DNA of 7,893 nucleotides from JBCCQH01 sp039024435 (lineage in GTDB: Bacteria > Bacteroidota > Bacteroidia > J057 > JADKCL01): contig JBCCQH010000179.1 in the NCBI GenBank assembly GCA_039024435.1, forward strand, positions 1-7,893, written 5' to 3'. The notes beneath the pieces were generated by a model that saw only the letters and a list, made by a program, of their open reading frames with translations, searched no databases and had not been told where the DNA came from. The translations under genes and the position numbers were made by a program. Below are positions 5,650-7,893 of this stretch, piece by piece (positions within the stretch are counted from its first letter, which is position 1; every line of letters begins with the position of its first letter).

Positions 5650-6900
5650 ATGAAGAGATTTTTCGGTATCGGGATGCTCATCGGCGCGGTATTTCTCGGC
5701 GGAACTTTGACCGCTCAGGTCAATAAGAAAGCGCAAAAGAAGTACGACAAGGCACTGAAGGTCCTCAATCAGGATTGGAACAAGTCGCTGGAGCTGATCA
5801 ATGCGGCACTCAAAATCGATGACCAATTTCCGGCGGCCTACACGACCCGGGGACGCATCTACAGTGGGCAGGGCAAGGACAGCCTCGCCTACGTGGAATT
5901 CAACAAGGCCCTGGCCATCGATTCGGGGTTCACGGCCGCCTGGCAGGGCACTGCGGAAGCACTCGGACGCGAACGGGCCTGGATGGCGGTGGCGCTGGCC
6001 TATACCCGCGCCCTCGGACACGATTCTACCAACCCCGATTTGTATTTTTCCCGCGCCAATGCCCAAATCCGCAACAAGAAGGCAATCGACGCGATCTCAG
6101 ATTACTCGGAAGCCATCGCGCTGGACTCCACCAAGTACAAGTATTTCTACCGCCGAGGAATCGCCAATCGCACGCAGGGCTACAATTATGCGGCGATTGA
6201 GGATTTTGACCAGGCGATCAAACTGGCGCCCGGGGTGATGGAACCGCGCAAGGAGCGGGTGCGCGCCAATCTGGAATTGCCCGACGTCGCCGCGGTTCGG
6301 GAGGACCTCAAGTACCTGAGCGCCATGCGCGCCAATGACCGGGAAATGGATTATTTCCGGGGCAAGGCGTACTTTTCCATCGGTGACGTGGACGATGCGA
6401 TCCGGGCCTACGATGCGGCACTCAAGAAGGATCCGGATTATATGGAAGCCTACCTGGGCCGGAGCCTCGCGAAGGTCGACAAGGATGACCGGGAAGGGGC
6501 CATCGCCGACCTTTCGGATGTCCTGCGCCTCACCCCCAACAATGCCAATATCTTCATGTTCCGGGGCCGGCTGAAGTTTGAGCGGAGCGATCATGCGGCG
6601 GCCTTGGGGGATTTTGACGAGGCGGTGCGGCTGGATTCCACCTTTGCGGAGGCATTTTACCTGCGGGCGTTTACCCACTCACACTTGGAGGACAAGGAGA
6701 AAGCAACTGAAGATTTTGCCACCGTGGTCCGACTGCGGCCCGAAGCGGTGGATGCCTGGTACAACTTGGCGATTTTGTACGCGATCCAAGGCCAGTACAC
6801 TTCGGCGTTGGAGGCGCACCGCAAAGTGGAAGCCATCGATCCCAGCTACAAGGACAACCGCGCCAAATTCAGCGCCCTGCTGGAAAAACTGAAGCGCTGA
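5650..6900 (+). CDS. Secreted/periplasmic TPR-repeat protein (about 11 repeats)
   Basis: 416 residues. Residues 1-23 form a signal peptide (MKRFF, hydrophobic GMLIGAVFLGGTL, ending TAQ). The rest, about 27-400, is almost entirely tetratricopeptide repeats with a 34-residue period. Unit starts are recognisable near 61 (AAYTTRG), 95 (AAWQGTA), 129 (DLYFSRA), 163 (YKYFYRRG), 233 (MDYFRGKA), 265 (EAYLGRS), 299 (NIFMFRG), 333 (EAFYLRA) and 367 (DAWYNLA). The unit near 197-230 is degenerate. TPR solenoids bind other proteins; no catalytic domain is present. Starting at Met9 would lose the charged n-region, so the first ATG is preferred. It stands alone on the plus strand, divergent from the small gene and followed by a candidate terminator and a tRNA, so it is probably monocistronic. 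The partner cannot be named. Confidence 0.92.
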   Translation: MKRFFGIGMLIGAVFLGGTLTAQVNKKAQKKYDKALKVLNQDWNKSLELINAALKIDDQFPAAYTTRGRIYSGQGKDSLAYVEFNKALAIDSGFTAAWQGTAEALGRERAWMAVALAYTRALGHDSTNPDLYFSRANAQIRNKKAIDAISDYSEAIALDSTKYKYFYRRGIANRTQGYNYAAIEDFDQAIKLAPGVMEPRKERVRANLELPDVAAVREDLKYLSAMRANDREMDYFRGKAYFSIGDVDDAIRAYDAALKKDPDYMEAYLGRSLAKVDKDDREGAIADLSDVLRLTPNNANIFMFRGRLKFERSDHAAALGDFDEAVRLDSTFAEAFYLRAFTHSHLEDKEKATEDFATVVRLRPEAVDAWYNLAILYAIQGQYTSALEAHRKVEAIDPSYKDNRAKFSALLEKLKR

Positions 6901-6906
6901 GGGGTG

Positions 6907-6945
6907 GATGCGGAGCGCCGCCGGGCAGATCGCATCATAATTTTT
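6907..6945 (+). terminator. Candidate terminator after the TPR gene
   Basis: GATGCG (6907-6912) pairs with CGCATC (6931-6936), with a small GCC/GGC inner stem (6917-6919 with 6924-6926). ATAATTTTT follows. It lies 6 nt after the TPR stop. The stem is interrupted, so confidence is moderate. Confidence 0.45.
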
Positions 6946-6978
6946 GCCGATCAATTTTCTGATGTGCAAAAGGTTTGG

Positions 6979-6986
6979 TAGTTTTG
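6979..6986 (+). promoter_or_regulatory. -7 promoter box for the tRNA gene
   Basis: TAGTTTTG matches TAnnTTTG exactly, 16 nt before the mature tRNA 5' end, so a short leader would be removed by RNase P. The -33 region near 6955-6960 is T-rich (TTTTCTG spans it) but not a clean TTTG. Confidence 0.55.
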
Positions 6987-7002
6987 CCATCCTATTCCGA
7001 TT

Positions 7003-7074
7003 GGCTCCGTAGTTCAATGGATAGAATGTGGGTTTCCGGAACCCAAGATGTAGGTTCGATTCCTACCGGAGCTA
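7003..7074 (+). tRNA. tRNA-Arg (anticodon CCG)
   Basis: 72 nt including the A73 discriminator. The acceptor stem GGCTCCG/CGGAGCT pairs throughout, with a G1-U72 wobble. The D stem is GTTC/GAAT. The anticodon stem TGGGT/ACCCA is perfect and carries the loop TTCCGGA, anticodon CCG at 7036-7038, reading CGG. The T arm is GTAGG-TTCGATT-CCTAC. No CCA is encoded. The gene stands alone with its own -7 box and terminator. A CGG-reading tRNA suits this GC-rich genome. Confidence 0.95.
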
Positions 7075-7082
7075 CTTCAGAT

Positions 7083-7113
7083 GCCCAAGGTCAACCAGAA
7101 CCTTGGGCTTTTT
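7083..7113 (+). terminator. Rho-independent terminator of the tRNA gene
   Basis: A perfect 9-bp stem, GCCCAAGGT (7083-7091) with ACCTTGGGC (7100-7108), has an 8-nt loop and is followed at once by TTTTT and then GATTTT. It lies 8 nt after the tRNA. Confidence 0.93.
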
Positions 7114-7251
7114 GATTTTGGGATTCTCCCGGAGAGCAATGGTTCTGCTTCCAATGCTCGTAGCACTCCCACCTTCAGATCCTTCTTTTTTCGCTATCAC
7201 CAAGTCTTGGGCATGCAAGTGAGAATAGATTGACTCCCTACCGCATGAACC

Positions 7252-7321
7252 TCTCCAATCTGAGTCTTCGCGGTCGGTTCAAGATGGTCGCATCCTCCGG
7301 CGAGGAAGAACAGGTTGGAGA
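7252..7321. other. Long imperfect hairpin, possible structured RNA or decayed repeat
   Basis: TCTCCAATCTG (7252-7262) pairs with CAGGTTGGAGA (7311-7321) over 11 bp with one G-U. After a small internal loop, TCTTC (7265-7269) pairs with GAAGA (7305-7309). The inner region contains CCTC-CGGC-GAGG. Nothing codes here. Confidence 0.4.
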
Positions 7322-7342
7322 TCAAGTAAAGGTGCCCCCCTT

Positions 7343-7434
7343 GTCATTTCGACGAAGGAGAAATCCTTCCCAGTACAGTTGAATGAGACTCGGAAACCCG
7401 CTCCGGGAAAGATTTCTCCGACTGTCGAAATGAC
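7343..7434. repeat. Palindromic intergenic repeat element (GTCATTTCGAC...GAGAAATC type)
   Basis: The left arm, 7343-7371, reads GTCATTTCGAC, then GAAG, then GAGAAATC and CTTCCC. The right arm, 7405-7434, is its reverse complement with small differences (AGTCG in place of GAAG, TTTCCC in place of CTTCCC). The loop is 33 nt. From memory, palindromes with these two blocks are dispersed in many copies between genes of Bacteroidota; I cannot confirm copy number here. No transposase is present, so if mobile it would be non-autonomous. Confidence 0.7.
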
Positions 7435-7625
7435 CCTTTGAGAGATCAGTGACCGTATGAGAGGACAATAACCGCAAAAATGCAATCACTGAGCGAAGAA
7501 GTCCATTCCGTATGCTCATCGCCGCCCCATTTGCTCCGCGCCCCATTCCCCCCCCATGAGCAAGCCTCCCGAATTGCAAAGTGCAGACTTGGGCCACCAG
7601 GCAGGGATTGAGCGGCACGATTTGA

Positions 7626-7645
7626 GGAAGCAGGCCCCTGCTTCC
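7626..7645 (-). terminator. Hairpin just downstream of the right-end gene
   Basis: GGAAGCAG (7626-7633) and CTGCTTCC (7638-7645) are perfect inverted repeats with a 4-nt loop, 4 nt after the stop of the minus-strand gene. There is no U-tract after it in that direction, so it may limit mRNA decay rather than terminate transcription. Confidence 0.35.
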
Positions 7646-7649
7646 CCCC

Positions 7650-7893
7650 TCAGCCCTTGCTCCGCAAAACATCCCGCACCACCAATTGCAAAAACAGCAA
7701 GGTGATGCCCAAAGCGGTAAATGCGGGAAGTAAAGAGGCCTCGCCTTCATAGAGGCCATTTCCGAGTGCGGAGTCGGAAGAGCGAAAGTCCAGGACCATG
7801 TAATAGGCATTGGCGATCAACAGCAGACGCGACATCCACACCTTGAGTTTTGCCCCTTGCGCCAGAAGCCCCATCAAGATGGTGATCAATCCC
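7650..7893 (-). CDS. Membrane protein, 3' part only (possibly DUF4293-like)
   Basis: The frame is open to the window edge, so only the last 80 or so residues are seen. The TTG at 7889 is more likely an internal Leu codon than a start. Visible are the end of one hydrophobic segment (ITILMGLLAQ), then a basic turn (GAKLK), a second segment (VWMSRLLLIANAYYMVLDF), a polar loop (RSSDSALGNGLYEGEAS) and a last segment (LLPAFTALGITLLFLQLVV) with a charged tail RDVLRSKG. This layout is reminiscent of the C-terminal half of DUF4293, a small four-helix membrane family of Bacteroidota, although the usual charged ending of that family is not matched well. Function unknown. A hairpin follows the TGA. Confidence 0.65.
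   Translation of the reverse strand, partial: GLITILMGLLAQGAKLKVWMSRLLLIANAYYMVLDFRSSDSALGNGLYEGEASLLPAFTALGITLLFLQLVVRDVLRSKG

Larger units (their letters stand above)
7114..7649. other. 536-bp stretch without a convincing gene
   Basis: Open frames here (for example 7322-7810 and 7279-7485, minus) run through palindromic repeats or overlap the right-end gene and have no recognisable protein character. What I see is the hairpin at 7252-7321, the palindromic element at 7343-7434, and a short hairpin at 7626-7645. I see no clear promoter, RNA gene or mobile-element gene. Confidence 0.6.

Noticed and set aside
7225..7240. Possible partial duplicate of the tRNA 3' end (GACTCCCTACCG versus GATTCCTACCGG) as an att site
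   Set aside because: The match is short and gapped, without the exact identity expected of an attachment repeat, and there is no integrase.
7322..7810. 162-residue minus-strand open frame
   Set aside because: It crosses the palindromic element and overlaps the right-end membrane gene in another frame; no recognisable features.

Overview
The window looks like a chromosomal piece of a GC-rich member of the Bacteroidota, possibly a Saprospiria/Lewinella-like lineage (inference). The evidence is: TAnnTTTG-type -7 promoter boxes; signal peptides ending in 'AQ'; a C-terminal '3-coathanger'-like segment on a secreted protease homologue; a tail-fibre-like protein whose C-terminus carries the 'HLPGIPSA...VEELTLYLIEMQKE' signature common in this phylum; and a palindromic intergenic element built on GTCATTTCGAC...GAGAAATC. 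No transposase, integrase or CRISPR array is visible.

Left part (minus strand, 4864 down to 8): a tightly overlapping three-gene operon, with a good promoter candidate at 4976-5007. In transcription order it encodes (1) an 803-residue secreted fibre protein with three collagen-like Gly-X-Y blocks, two in-phase 42-residue modules, 17 alanine-rich heptads and a Bacteroidota-type C-terminus; (2) a secreted metallo-beta-lactamase-fold hydrolase resembling the extracellular domain of ComEC; and (3) a secreted metzincin homologue whose zinc ligands are intact but whose catalytic Glu is Gln and whose Met-turn is missing. The genes overlap by 8 and 4 nt, and all three products carry signal peptides, so this is probably a co-translated extracellular or cell-surface set. 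Its function is not known to me.

Middle part: a 103-residue protein of unknown function (minus, 5067-5378) is divergent from a secreted protein of about 11 TPR units (plus, 5650-6900). A perfect 10-bp inverted repeat sits 1 nt upstream of the small gene's ATG. The TPR gene has a -7 box so close to its ATG that its mRNA may be leaderless.

Right part: a stand-alone tRNA-Arg(CCG) gene with its own promoter box and a textbook terminator, then about 530 bp without a convincing gene. That stretch holds two structured elements: an 11+5-bp hairpin and the dispersed-repeat-like palindrome. The window ends in the 3' part of a minus-strand membrane protein that may be DUF4293-like.
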